In this document: positions 29,065-44,994 of the stretch, in pieces
Layout: every line of letters starts with the position of its first letter
Position numbering within the stretch: the first letter of the stretch is position 1
Assembly (NCBI GenBank): GCA_028583405.1
Contig: CM053256.1
Location: 9,574,994-9,638,993 of the forward strand
Length of the DNA stretch: 64,000 nt
Reading direction: 5' to 3'
Source: Pogonophryne albipinna
Taxonomy: Eukaryota > Chordata > Actinopteri > Perciformes > Artedidraconidae
Program-made: the position numbers and the translations under genes
Notes under the pieces: model-generated
Told to the model about the DNA's origin: nothing
Databases searched by the model: none
Seen by the model: the letters and a program-made list of their open reading frames with translations, nothing else

Positions 29065-30987
29065 GCACGTGTGTGTTCGGGCATAGATGAGGTGCTGACT
29101 CCCTGCAGTCTTTTGTCACACTGACTGCTGAAAGGCTGAAAGCAGGAAAGCCATTTCAAACTGCAGGGCCAAATGATGGCAGGTACTCTCATCCATCCGC
29201 CGTTGCTAGAGTACAGCCACATTAGGTGAAATCATTTGTGTGCCTCCTCCTGTTTCCTTTTTTTGTTTTTTGCCTTTTGTTGTCCTCAATTTGTTTTAGA
29301 GTTACTGTTGAATTAATGGGCAGGCTGTTTTGGTGGGAGGGCAGTGTCACTTGGATCTAATGTACGACTTACTGAGAGTAGTATTTCTGGTGTTGTCGCT
29401 GCAACTTCTTGAGCCTATTGATGAAATTAATGACCAGAATGATTAAATGGGCTGTCACAATACATGGCTCTGGAGACTCTCAGGGGTGGGCAGGCTTTTA
29501 CGCCAGGCAAGCACTAACACAGTCAGCCGCAAGATAGACAGAGCAGACAGAAGAAAGAGACCTAGAGTTTTTTCAAGGTGAGGCGGCAAGAAATCAGAGG
29601 GAAAGGATCAGATGGCGGAGGAATACATACAGTGAATAGATGGAGAGAAAGGGGGAGTTAAAAGTGAGTGTCCGGGAGGGATAGAGAGATAGTGAGTAAG
29701 TAAAAGCAGGTCTGGTCCAGGTGGGGTTCAGACAGTCAGTGTGTTATTTTAGGAGGGCAGAGGGAGGGAGGGCGAGAGATAGGGATGGATGGAGGGAGGG
29801 GAAGATGAATGTAGTTAATTAAGATGAGCAGGCGGAGGAGACAGTGTGGAATTACACAAACACTAATTAGAGTCTTCGTTAGGGGGCACGAAACGAGAGC
29901 AGCACATCCATCATCCCAACGCATCATCCCTCTTTTCTCCCTCCTTCTTTACCTCTCTGTTCTCCACTGCTCTTGCTTTTGCATGGCAACCATATTTCCT
30001 CTCACCATCCTCCCCCACATGCCCCCATCCAGTTTACATCCCCCACACTTTCCTCCCTCCATCTTCCTTCTTCCTTTCTCCCCCATCGATCGATGTGAAA
30101 ATTGAGCAGTTAACTAAATAGGTGCAATTTAACATCTGTAGTAGTAATCGAAGCAACCTGTGGGCTCCCTTTCCTTCACTTTGATATCTTCTCTTAGCCG
30201 TCACATCATTCCTCTGTTTTATCCGTGCTCTGGGAAGGATTTCATCCCCAGCACTTGCTGACAAACACACACACTTTAACTGTACCATGTCAGCAGTATT
30301 TTTATTGTTTCGCCAAGCCAGTCAATGCCTCTAGTCTTACAGCTCCTGCTCCACTCCTCCTACATACAGTATACACAGCACTGTAAACCACATACCTCTT
30401 CTTATCTGGCTTTCTCTCTCTCTTTACAAACAGGCTCTGAGCACTACTCCTGTCCTCTTTATCATTTCTCTGTCCTCCTCCTCAGGCTCATCCTTCACTA
30501 CCTGCTCTTACTGAGGAGACGATCAGACTGTCACTGTTGTCGTCTGCATCCCATTCCCATCATGAGAACACGGATACAGAGGAATAATGAGGATGAAGTA
30601 ATATGTGATGAATTACTTATGTCAGTGAGCTTTTGGTTGCCCCTTTTTTATGTTACCAATGTTGGTAATACAATTGCAGTAGGATTACTTTGGCAAGTTA
30701 AACGTCTTATCAGCTAAAAATACGATTCTACTCTGAAAGCAATTGTATTCTTATTTTATTTTGGAAAGATATTCTTCCTCTTTTGGGAAGTTGACAGTAT
30801 AGAGACGACTGAAATTGACGGGGAAGAGAGAAATCTAATAGTGACAAAAATGCAACAATAATCCCAGGACCGACTCAAACTGAGGGCATCACAGTTTATG
30901 GTCAGCTTCCTAACAAGGCCCATCAGCACCGTTTATTTCTTCAAGACAGTTTTGTGTGTACCCAAAGATAATATCATTTTGATAAGT
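27154..30987. other. Unassigned intergenic stretch with a small AT/GT array
   Basis: A compound (AT)n(GT)n microsatellite lies at about 29017-29063. C run at 27943-27952. Purine-rich segment 29560-29800. No exon or delimited transposon was recognised. Confidence 0.55.
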
Positions 30988-31017
30988 TTTCCCTAGTATA
31001 AGAAAATACTAGGGAAA
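30988..31017. repeat. Perfect 12-bp hairpin at the 5' edge of the LINE
   Basis: tttccctagtat (30988-30999) and atactagggaaa (31006-31017) are perfect inverse complements around a 6-nt loop. Recognisable LINE homology starts immediately after. Confidence 0.85.
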
Positions 31018-33303
31018 TGTTTACTCAGAATTTTTCTTCCACACTTGCCCCTGCTAACATCTCAGTAAATGAGCTAGTAGATCATTTTAATTCAAAAATT
31101 TAAAATGTTATAGATGCCATTGCTCCAACTAAGGTAAAGGAAGTGTCTGGCAAGAAAATATCTCCATGGAGAAAGGCCATGACCGTGAGAGCAGAAAAAA
31201 GAGAATGTCGAAAAGCTGAACGCAGGTGGCGAAAAACAAATCTCCAGGTTCACTTTGAAATCTATACAGAGAGACTTGGCCTTTATAATTTGGAATTGAA
31301 AAACGCACGACAATCGTTCTTCTCTGACATCATTACCAAAAACAAAAAAAACGCACGTGCCTTGTTTGCTACCGTCGACAGACTAACTAACCCCCCAGTG
31401 TCAGTAGCCTCTGAATTTCTATCCACCAGGGCGTGCAATGATTTTGCCTCCTTCTTCACTGACAAAATTCAGAAAATCAAACAAGCAGTCAGTGCCTCGG
31501 CATCAGGTACAGCAAATGTGTTGTCTCTGTGTCCACTTAACATCAATTCAAACACCATGACACAATTCCATCAGATTAATGATAAAAACCTAGAGGACAT
31601 TATACAACTTCTGAAATCCTCCTCCTGCTGCCTTGATATTATTCCAACAGGATTTTTCAAAGATGTTTTTCGTTGCATGGCCTCAGATCTACTTCATATA
31701 GTAAACAAATCTCTTCACTCAGGTATTTTTCCACAGGCCCTGAAAACTGCAGTCATTAAACCGCTCTTAAAAAAGAATAATCTAGATGCTTCAGTAATGA
31801 ACAATTACAGGCCCATATCAAACCTCCCATTTCTAGGTAAAATCATTGAAAAAGTTGTTTTTCAACAGTTGAGTAATTTCTTGCATTTAAATGACTGTTT
31901 TGATGTGTTCCAGTCAGGCTTTCGTCCAAACCACAGCACTGAGACTGCTCTTGTAAAGGTCTTCAATGACATCCACTTAAACACAGACAGTGGCAGAACA
32001 TCATTGTTAGTATTATTAGATCTCAGTGCTGCGTTTGACACTGTTGACAACATATTACTAGACCGACTGGAAAACTGGGTGGGACTTTCGGAAACAGTTC
32101 TAAATTGGTTTGAATCCTACTTAAAGGACAGAAACAACTTTGTTTCTATAGGTAAATACACATCTGAGTTGACAAATATGACATGTGGGGTACCTCAAGG
32201 CTCCATCTTGGGGCCTCTTCTCTTTAACGTCTACATGCTACCACTGGCTCAGATAATGAAGAACAACAAAATAAGTTACCACAGCTATGCAGATGACACA
32301 CAAATGTACGTAGTAATTTCACCAGGAGACTATTCTCCAGTTAAAACACTGAGTAAGTGCATTGAACAAATCAATGACTGGATGTGAACTTTCTCCAATT
32401 AAACAAAGATAAAACTGAGGTAATGGTTTTTGGAGCTAAGGCAGAACGTTTAAAAGTTAGCGCTGAGCTTCAGTCTGCAATGTTCAAAACAACAGATAAA
32501 GCCAGAAATCTAGGTGTAGTCATGGACTCTGACCTAAGTTTCAACAGTCACATTAAAACAGTGACTAAATCAGCCTACTATCACCTAAAGAACATATCTA
32601 GGATTAAAAGACTACTGTCACAGCAGGATTTGGAAAAACGTGTCCATGCTTTTATATTCAGTAGACTCGATTACTGCAATGGTGTCTTCACAGGTCTCAC
32701 TAAAAAAAATATTAGAAAGCTGCAGCTGATTCAGAACGCTGCTGCTCGAGTCCTCACTAACACTAAGAAAGTGGATCACATCACTCCTGTTCTGAAGTCT
32801 TTACACTGGCTTCCTGTGTGTCAAAGAATAGATTTCAAAATACTGCTGCTGGTTTATAAAGCACTGAATGGTTTAGGCCCAAAATACATTTCTGACCTCC
32901 TGCTAAATTATGAACCATCCAGATCTCTCAGGTCTTCAGGGACTGGTCAGCTTTCTGTCCCCAGAGTCAGAACTAAACATGGAGAAGCAGCGTTCAGTTA
33001 TTATGCTCCAAACATCTGGAACAAACTCCCAGAAACCTGCAGGTCCGCTGCAACTCTGACTACTTTTAAATCCAGGCTGAAGACTTATCTTTTTGTCGCT
33101 GCTTTTAATTGAACTATTCATATCTTAGACTGCACTATAACTTTTATCCATGTATTTTTTCTGTTAATGTTTATTTTATTAGCTTTTCTTTTTAATGACT
33201 ACAATTTAAATGCCATTTTCTTAATGTCTTTCATTTTTTGTAAAGTACTTTGAATTGCCTTGTGTTGAAAAGTGCTATATAAATAAACTTGACTTGCCTT
33301 GCC
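31018..33303 (+). mobile_element. 5'-truncated L2/CR1-type LINE
   Basis: It carries a reverse transcriptase region (separate entry), a short 3' UTR and the terminal words gtgctatataaataaact and gacttgccttgcc. The endonuclease and any ORF1 are absent, so it is truncated at the 5' end, as usual for target-primed insertions. The upstream edge is inferred from where in-frame LINE-like protein sequence begins (about 31023). No target-site duplication was resolved. Confidence 0.88.
31023..33112 (+). pseudogene. LINE reverse transcriptase remnant with one stop and one frameshift
   Basis: This is the C-terminal part of a non-LTR retrotransposon polyprotein that copied its RNA at the target site. One frame runs from 31023 to 32387, broken by TAA at 31101-31103. 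It contains the RT palm: [16 protein letters not shown], a [13 protein letters not shown] block and the catalytic YADDTQMY at 32286. It then stops at 32385-32387 and the reading continues in another frame from 32384 to 33112: NFLQLNKDKTEVMVFG, SRLDYCNGVF, SLHWLPVCQRI, and APNIWNKLPETCRS near the end. These motifs are typical of the L2/CR1 group. The two lesions mean it cannot make a full protein. Apart from them it is well preserved, suggesting moderate age. Apparent start codons in these frames are not biological starts. Confidence 0.9.
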
Positions 33304-34180
33304 TAAGTTGGGTCAAAATGATAAGTAGTTTCGTGGACAAAAGCAGATTCTAGAGCCCCTGTTTGAAGACTCACAAATCAAATACTCTGTTTCTTATTCA
33401 TCAAAAAAAGTGGCATGACTTATTCAATCATTCCTTCTCTCATGAAGAAAATAATTAATTTATAAATAGGCAAATACTTTCATTGGACACAAGCTGTCTC
33501 CTAAAATGGGTACAGTATGTGTAACATTTGTCAAAGACAAAGATTTGTTTTAAGTGATTGTGCTGTTACTCCATTTGTTTAACCAATAGCAGTGTTGGAC
33601 TAATACTAGTCAATATATCATGACCAAATATAAAAATTGTAAAATGTTGTTAAGCAGTGTAATCTGATTTACTATTTACTTCTTGCTCACTGACCTTTGA
33701 CCCAGCCTGAACTTGGTGTGAGCTTCTTGCTGTTGTTTGCAGCTCCAGACGAAGGTCAAAGGTCACAGCGTGCTCACAGTTGCAGCCTCCTAACAAGCTA
33801 CTGTCTACCTATCCGTTATGTCCACGTGACCCCAGAGCACCTATAGCATGTAACGCACCAACTACACTATCATTCATAACATAAACAAAATAAAAAAGTG
33901 GATAAACATAAATTATGCCAGGCTGACTTCCAATGAAGTTTGGAGCGGTCCAAATAAGCGGGCAAATAGATCAATACTTTTTCCCTTTTAAAAATTGCAA
34001 GATCGGGCATTTTGCTTTGGATTAAGTCCACACTTGATCCTTAATCTTTATGTTTCATCAACTAACAAAGCTGGCATTATTGTTGAAAACCTCCTTGGCA
34101 GTTCGCGATGCCCTTCACAGGGTTTTTTATTTTATTATTAACGCACGCCCTCCCAGGTCATAAAGGTTAAAATCCCTTCA

Positions 34181-34221
34181 GCTATCAACAGTCAGCTGGG
34201 ACTCAGCTGGCTGTTGATAGC
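34181..34221. repeat. 18-bp-stem inverted repeat with a 5-nt loop
   Basis: gctatcaacagtcagctg (34181-34198), loop ggact, then cagctggctgttgatagc (34204-34221). The arms match at 17 of 18 positions and the exception could be a G:U pair in RNA. The two CAGCTG E-box words face each other across the loop. Complementarity does not extend beyond the stem, so it is shorter than a normal microRNA precursor. Confidence 0.85.
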
Positions 34222-36090
34222 CTGCAAACAGCAGATCACCCATTAAAACCAGTACCATGAGTTATCCTGCCTCCCATCAGTAACCATCGTGGCACACACC
34301 TGCTTGCCACAACAACAGCAGCATGCTAATTTCCTGTGAAACCAGCATATCCCATCACCACAACTCCTGTAATCCCTGCAGGAAAAGAGAAAAAGGGATG
34401 GATGGATTCCTGAGTATCTGATTGAGCAACAAACAAAAATGAATTATTGATACGTAGCTTCTCCATACCAATGAATACACTACACAGATGCACAAAAACC
34501 AACTGTGTTACAGCCCATGCAGTTACAGGTCTCTCAGGCTAAACTAATCCTCCAGGAAATGTAATACGTGATTCAATTAGGAGCAGCATATAGTGCCAGC
34601 TACCTCCTGTGTATGACATGGTACTCTGTGTATGTGTGTGTGTCCCACCCACATCTCTTTGCGATCGTTGAGCAAGAAGAGGCCAAAATGTACATGCTAG
34701 CGTGAAAACCCAAGAGATAAACTACACAGTCAAATGTAAATAAATGCTAGAATATGTCTCCGAAGGAAAAATACTGACTCAAAAAACTGGATTTCTATAT
34801 TTTAAAATACAACCTCAAAATTGATAGAATAGCAAACAATAGCCTTACCGCAGTCTCTGGCTTATGCTCTTTATTTGCTTTTCCATTATTCATGGTCTTG
34901 TTTTCATGCACTCCCCGTTGTTTTTCATGCTCACAGCATTAGGATGATGCCACTGTCTTTCAAGTGCGTTTCTAAGGGTCATCTCTTGCTTCAGACCCTG
35001 AAGTCTAAACAAACAAACAGAAGTTAAGAAACCTGCTCTTACTCATACAAGGGGTAAACGTTCTCCCTGATATAAATTGCTCAGGATTTCAAAGTGTTTA
35101 ATGTAAAGTTGGACATTAATAGTGTTTCAAATAACTTCCTCAGTCACTAAGTCAAATTCCTTGTGTAAAGCTTTAAAATTGTATATTTGCCTCAAATTGT
35201 AGGAAAGTATATGAATATTTTGTAAATTATTATAAGGGACATATATGGAACATTGCGGAGTTCTATAACATACTAAACATATACAATATAAAGTCAAACA
35301 CGTTGAAAATATCAATTATAGTCCTGAGAGGAAGCTTGTTAAAAATTACATAGTCATTGGCAAATAATAATTGCTTTGTATTTTAAAAACGCATGTAGTG
35401 AAATACAGCCCGTTTCATGGTCCAGTGGGGGAAGAGATGCAGGACAGAGGACTCTTTAATGCTCCATCTCTCTTTCACGTCCCCTGAATCCCTAAGTCTC
35501 ATGAAACTCTCGATGAAAAAAAACACACGCAAGCACAGAGTCCATCTACGACCACTGTATAATATACAGCATGTGGAATAATGAGTGTGTATGCGCTTTA
35601 TTTCTGAGTTATGATTGATGTCTCTCTTCCAAAATGAGTCGACAAATGGGTAAAAGAAAGGGAACACACGACGAAGAAGGGATAAAAAAACAGCCACTTA
35701 AAAAGGTTTAAACCATTTAACCAAATAACCTGAAAACCAAAGTCACGCTCAGACCGCCTCTTCTGTCCTGCGTCCCTCTGTACCTCCTCTGACTGCCATT
35801 TAAAGTGTCCTCATTGCCAGGATCATGGTATGCACAGTTTTCAACATTATACATACGTTATACTTACATACAGTAAGCGTAATGACACAGCATGTAAAAA
35901 CAACTGGTTTGTATACTCTCTCTATACATACATTTAAACGTTTTAAAACACCATCTATAATAGTAGTCTTATGAGGGTTTTTTTAAATTTCATTTTAGTA
36001 TAATTACTATTTTAATGCCGTTTGTTATGTTGCTTTTATTGTTAAGAACAATACTTTGTACTATTATACACTTTTATCCATAACTGTGAA

Positions 36091-36150
36091 GCTCTTTGGA
36101 ACTGCCGTTTTTGGAAAGTGGTATACAAATAAAGTTTATTATTATTATTA
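36091..36150 (+). mobile_element. 3' tail of a retroposon with (ATT)n end
   Basis: gctctttggaactgccgttt, then ttggaaagtggtatacaaat, then aaagtttattattattatta. The aaagtggtatacaaataaag wording and the short-repeat end resemble CR1/L2-type 3' tails. How far the element extends upstream is not clear. Confidence 0.6.
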
Positions 36151-36561
36151 CAGCCCGGCTGTAAAAATGTATTTGTATTATGCACAAATCTAGAATTTAC
36201 TTTTTTGATTCAATGTTCATTCAATGAAATGTCAAAAAATGATGAAAAACTGTCCTATCGATTCCAATTTCAACTAAATCTACAAAAGAAAATAGAGGAA
36301 CCAGACAACAATGAATCTTCTTTTTAAATTATTTTAATTGAATTTTCTTATTGGTCAAGTGGTTGGTTTTTATGTCTTTATTCAGGCTGAAGTGAAGCTG
36401 GAAGTCTGGTTTGATGTAATACTTTTGTTGTTGTCAAATCTGACAAAATAGCTGTGAGACAGCGACCCTTTTTGCGGCTGGATTTCCAGTGAAAGAACCA
36501 AACACGAGAGGAGGTAGAGTTGCACACCATAGTGTCTTTATTTCACAACCACCATAAAGAA

Positions 36562-36668
<107 letters not shown>

Positions 36669-37029
36669 GTGTTCACCATTTTCCTCCGACTGAAGACTGG
36701 CTCTTTTATAGAGGATCTTATTGGGAGAAACCATTCACAGGTGAGCCATTATAAATACACATGTCATCATAATTGGTATAACGATAATCTATAATATTCT
36801 GTGCATGTATGATCAGTGGTTTATAGCCAGCTGTTAATTTAACCCCAAAACCCACATTATAACAGACAATAATATATAGAAATATATTCCCAACTACAAC
36901 AGAAACCCCTACGCCCATCCCGCCACTTGGTCCGTCCCGGAACCTTCTTTAGTCAGTGTTTGTTTTCCCCCGAGGACCTTTTGGCCAAACACACTGGAGC
37001 GGACACAGGACGAAACAGCATGGGTAAGC

Positions 37030-37498
37030 GATGGACGTAACCTTTACACAGTGTTCACTTCCACAATGAATGCATTACGCTCTGCATCACCAAACGACTC
37101 GCTGCACACTCGCTGCGAGGGCGACCCAAGTTCCCATCAGCAAAAGCACGTGGGTTTGCTATCCTGGCTCCAAAATGGTGGAATGAGCTCCCCATTGACA
37201 TCAGGACAGCAGAAAGCTTACACACCTTCCGGCGTAGACTGAAAACTCATCTCTTTCGACTCCACTTCGAGCGATAGAATTACTAACAATGAACTGCTAA
37301 CAGAGCACTTATATACTAATAAAGGACTGGCTTATCTATAGCCAGTTGAGTAGCACTTGAAATGTTTGGCTCTATGAAACCTGATGTACTTATATGATTC
37401 TGTTTTCTTCAAGGTTGTGTCTTCCTGGTCGATTGTACTTATTGTAAGTCGCTTTGGATAAAAGCGTAAGCTAAATGCAATGTAATGTAATGTAATGC
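37030..37498 (+). mobile_element. 3' end of a LINE nested inside the Gypsy 3' LTR
   Basis: A frame ending at TAG 37275-37277 reads APKWWNELPIDIRTAES followed by FRRRLKTHLFRLHFER, the usual C-terminus of CR1/L2-type LINE reverse transcriptase proteins. The 3' end is ttgtaagtcgctttggataa followed by aagcgtaagctaaatg and then aatgt repeats, a familiar fish LINE tail. The 5' end is truncated and its exact edge is not resolved. The LTR resumes after the tail. Confidence 0.8.
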
Positions 37499-37918
37499 AA
37501 CTTAATGTCATGACATATACACGCTAAAACAGGACATCTGCACACAATGATTAATCTCATCCGCTGTCAATCTTACACAATCATAAACACTCTCGGCGCT
37601 CTCGCTATAACTCCCCTCTCTTTTCAGGTGGAGCCGAGGACCGACCAGCATCTGCCAGACGACATTCCAAATAATACGGTTTAATCATTTAACAACTACT
37701 ACATCAATAAATAGTATAGATTATATAAAAATGTGCAAATAGGCCATGTCAAACTGTACTGTGCAAATCATGCTAATAAAGTCCAAACTGTTCACAAGTG
37801 CTGAGTGACATTATTACTGTGCAAAAGGAAGTTGTTGTATAAAGTGCAAACCCACATGTGCAATATTACAAGGCCCCCAAAGCAGTCAGTCCATAGTAAC
37901 GAAGTTACCTTCGTTACA

Positions 37919-37944
37919 TTTCCTCCTCCCTCTCCCGAAGGAGA
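37919..37944 (-). other. Polypurine tract and 3' LTR junction
   Basis: On the minus strand a purine-rich run gagagggaggaggaaa directly precedes the LTR start TGTAACG. It would prime plus-strand DNA synthesis. A similar purine run precedes the LTR fragment ending at 38819. Confidence 0.75.
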
Positions 37945-37951
37945 ACAGTGT

Positions 37952-38604
37952 CTCATTCCTGCGACACTCTGGACAGAAAGTCCGCCACTATATTGGTCTT
38001 CCCTGACCTGTAGCGAACGGTGAAGTCATACGGCTGCAGTGCCAGGTACCATCCAGCGATGGGCATGTTTGCATCTCTCATGCGATGCAACCACTGTAGA
38101 GCTCTGTGATCTGTTTCCAAAACGAAGTCAGACCAGCTGCTCTGATCCGCTGCAAGACTTGTTGTAGATGGAACCTGTGCTCATCCCAGGATTGGCTGAA
38201 AATAACCACATCATCCAAATATGCAGCAGAGAAGTCAGAGACATTCCTCAATACATGGTCCATCAGTCTTTGGAATGTTGCCGGCGCCCCTTGGAGACCA
38301 AATGGCATGACTCTGAACGGATACCAAATGGGGTCCTAAAGGCCGTCAACTCCTTAGCTTCAGGTGCCAATGCTAACTGCCAGTAGCCTTTGCTTAGGTC
38401 CAACGTGGTGATGTACTGAGCTTTGCCAACCCTTTCCAACAGATCGTCAATTCGAGGCATTGGGTATGGATCGAAATTAGACGCTGCATTCAGATACCTG
38501 AAGTCAATGCAAAATCGAAGTGATCCATCTTTCTTTGGAACCAGTACAATTGGGCTGCAACACTCACTGCAGGAGACCTCGATTATCCCCAGTTCCAGCA
38601 TCAT
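37952..38604 (-). pseudogene. Gypsy reverse transcriptase joined to the RNase H C-terminus (internally deleted)
   Basis: Reading the minus strand, the RT domain starts near 38604 (SPIVLVPKKDGSLRFCIDF, TTLDLSKGYWQLALAP), shifts frame near 38310, and continues with MPFGLQGAPATFQRLMD and the catalytic YLDD at 38220-38209. At about 38120-38130 it joins, out of frame, to an RNase H end: ETDHRALQWL, WYLALQPYDFTVRYRSGK, NIVADFLSR. It stops at TGA 37955-37953. The RT thumb and most of RNase H are missing. The stop lies about 35 bp before the 3' LTR and no integrase follows. In most Gypsy elements integrase follows RNase H, so this end fits a Gmr1-type order or a secondary deletion. Confidence 0.85.
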
Positions 38605-38764
38605 CTTTATTTCCTTTTGTAGAACAGGAATTAGCCGTTCAGGAATCCTGTAGCTCTTCTGCCGAACTGGAGCATTTCCTGTTAGACGGATCCTGTGCTG
38701 GACCAGTGAGGTAAAACCTGGTGTCTCTTTAAAAAGATCCGGGTCAAGGAGTGGCTTTACTCCT

Positions 38765-38819
38765 TGAGTTACGAGGCCCGAAGCCGTCAGTTCACAGTGA
38801 CGAAGTTACCTTCGTCACA
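38765..38819 (-). repeat. LTR-start fragment marking an internal recombination point
   Basis: On the minus strand it begins TGTGACGAAGGTAACTTCG at 38819 and matches the start of the 5' LTR (39978-40032) for about 55 bp. It then changes to pol sequence at about 38765. This is the footprint of a second 3' LTR fused to a different copy. Confidence 0.8.
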
Positions 38820-38853
38820 TTTCCTTACCCCTCTCCCCAGGAAGCACAGTGTC

Positions 38854-38895
38854 TTAAAAGTCTCGGCTTCGGGACAACCAGTCAGCCACCCGGTT
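38854..38895 (-). pseudogene. Second RNase H C-terminal remnant
   Basis: Minus strand reads [13 protein letters not shown] then TAA (38856-38854), the RNase H end motif. It is followed by a purine-rich run and the LTR fragment. It is homologous to, but clearly diverged from, the end at 37952 (NIVADFLSRVSQE), so it comes from another related copy. Confidence 0.7.
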
Positions 38896-39138
38896 TCAAC
38901 GCCGCCTCCTCCACCACCCTCAGCGGGGCCGCTGAAGCCAGTGAAGCCGTTGTCAAACATGTCGTGCTGCCACTTATCCGGAAGCTGTTTTGGACTGTTG
39001 TAAGGCGTTGGTCTGCCTCTAGCACGACCCAGGTTCTGTCGACTCCTCGTGAGTCCGGGTCTGCCTCCTCGGCCTGCTAACGCTGCTCCTCCTGCTTGTC
39101 TCTCGTCTCCTCCTGCTTGTGTCTCGTCTCCTGCTGCT

Positions 39139-39228
39139 TCAGCAGCCGTGGCCCCCCTGGTCAGTTCCAGGCATAGCCACCTCCAGCCGCGGTTCCTCTC
39201 TTTGGTCCCTCTTCTTTCCTCTCGTCAT
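39139..39228 (-). pseudogene. Short gag-like start of the Gypsy element
   Basis: A 29-codon frame begins at ATG 39228, shortly after the primer site, with a basic start ([12 protein letters not shown]), and ends at TGA 39141-39139. Its position after the primer site suggests the gag N-terminus, cut short by a stop or deletion. No gag motif confirms this. Confidence 0.45.
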
Positions 39229-39246
39229 TTTCACCTCCTCACTTGG

Positions 39247-39268
39247 TCGAATCCCACTTCTGACACCA
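39247..39268 (-). other. Primer-binding site resembling the 3' end of tRNA-Leu
   Basis: On the minus strand, two bases after the 5' LTR end (TTCACA|AT), the sequence starts TGGTGTCAGAAGTGGGATTC. It is complementary to a tRNA 3' end of the form ...ATCCCACTTCTGACACCA, which I recognise as vertebrate tRNA-Leu (CAA type). The match runs about 22 nt, longer than the usual 18. Confidence 0.75.
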
Positions 39269-39270
39269 AT

Positions 39271-40032
39271 TGTGAAGCTGACAATTGAGCGGCCCGACCA
39301 AGCAAGGAGGCAGAGGCAGAACGTCCAAAAATACAACCCGGTGTGGGCATTTATTAAAACATGAACACATTACACACACAGCCTCAATCCTGCTGCTGCT
39401 GCTGCTGTTGTTCACGTGAGCCCAGCCTGCAGCCACCAGGATCTCACCCACAGTCCCTGCCTCCTCAACAGACAGGGAAACAGAGCCTAAATACACACAC
39501 TCTAATCAGCACAACAAGACACAGGTGAGGGGGGAGGAGACAACATAGGGCACCAGGTGCACACAATCAGCAACAGACATAACGGGAGGGGGAACACTTT
39601 TCAAACCTAAACTTATAACTGAACAGAAGTACACACATACAAACCCAATTAAACGCAGTCAGCACTTGAACAATTACTGCCACTTAACGCTATGATGTCT
39701 ACACCCCCACATATTATTTGCACCGGGATTATTCTTAACCGCTGTCATTCTACCCCAGCATAAGCACTTTCGGCGCTCTCGCTAACTCCCCTATCTTGTC
39801 AGGCAGAGCCGAGGACCCGACCAGCACCTGCCAGACGACATTTCAATCAATACGGTTTAATCCTTTAATACATACTATCTCAATAATTAGTATAAATTAC
39901 ATAAAATGTGCAAATATGACATGCCAAAGGTACTGTGCAATCACGCTAATAAAGTGCAAAACTGTTCACTCAAGTGCTGAGTTACGAGGCCCGAAGCCGT
40001 CAGTTCACAGTGACGAAGTTACCTTCGTCACA
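39271..40032 (-). repeat. 5' LTR of the Gypsy element (about 762 bp)
   Basis: Minus strand begins TGTGACGAAGGTAAC at 40032 and ends CAGCTTCACA at 39271, just before the primer site. An AATAAA signal lies on the minus strand at about 39352, near the 3' end of the LTR, as expected. A CTG run sits at about 39394-39414. Confidence 0.85.
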
Positions 40033-40037
40033 ATAGC

Positions 40038-44387
<4,350 letters not shown>

Positions 44388-44395
44388 GTACCATA

Positions 44396-44994
44396 TAGGG
44401 CTGCACGATTTGGGGAAATAATCTAATTGCGATTTTTCTGACAGATATTGCGACTATGATTCGATTTGCGATATTTGTTTTTAAGCGACCCAACGGAAGT
44501 TTATTGTAAAATGCGACCATATCTCCGGCTAGGAAGGTCGTATCAACATGCTCCCGTCTCTAGCACCCCCACAGCCCGAACTACGAGTGAAAGAACTAAA
44601 CTTACATGAAACTTCCTTTAAAGTCAAGCTTCAGTTAAAGATTCACCCTGTAATAGATGTAAAACATGTGATGGAGCATTACTAACCCGACTCAGATGGT
44701 TTGTTTCACCAGACCATCTAGGAAAGCTCCATTGGAAGCCATTTGGAAAAGTATTTCAAAAATACTTGGATCAATCTGTCTATCACCTACTATCATGGGT
44801 CACTTCTGATTTGTTAACAATGACTGGTACATGTGGAGCACAGCACTTCTGATTGGTGTGGATGTCTGACACACAAGAAGAACAAAACTAAAAAAGATTT
44901 AAAAAAAAAAACTAAAAACAAATCGCAGGCTTTGCGATTTGATAATTGCATCATTTCAAATCGCGATTTGAAATCGATTAATCGTTCAGCCCTA
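44396..44994. mobile_element. 599-bp non-autonomous hAT-type element with 8-bp TSD
   Basis: Starts tagggctgcacgattt and ends aatcgttcagccct plus a final a. Flanks gtaccata (44388-44395) and gcaccata (44995-45002) match at 7 of 8 positions. Subterminal sequence carries repeated gcgattt and aatcgc words. No coding frame. The termini resemble those of the element at 4099-5634, so both probably used the same or a related transposase. Confidence 0.88.

Larger units (their letters stand above)
33304..36447. other. Unassigned intergenic stretch with a hairpin and a LINE/SINE tail
   Basis: Mostly AT-rich unique DNA. The hairpin at 34181-34221 and the retroposon tail at 36091-36150 are listed separately. 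No exon recognised. Confidence 0.55.

Noticed and set aside
37051..37242. 63-codon plus-strand frame
   Set aside because: Out of frame with the LINE C-terminal sequence that occupies the same bases.
38078..38604. Intact Gypsy pol gene
   Set aside because: The region has a frameshift near 38310 and a large deletion between RT and RNase H, so it is a remnant.
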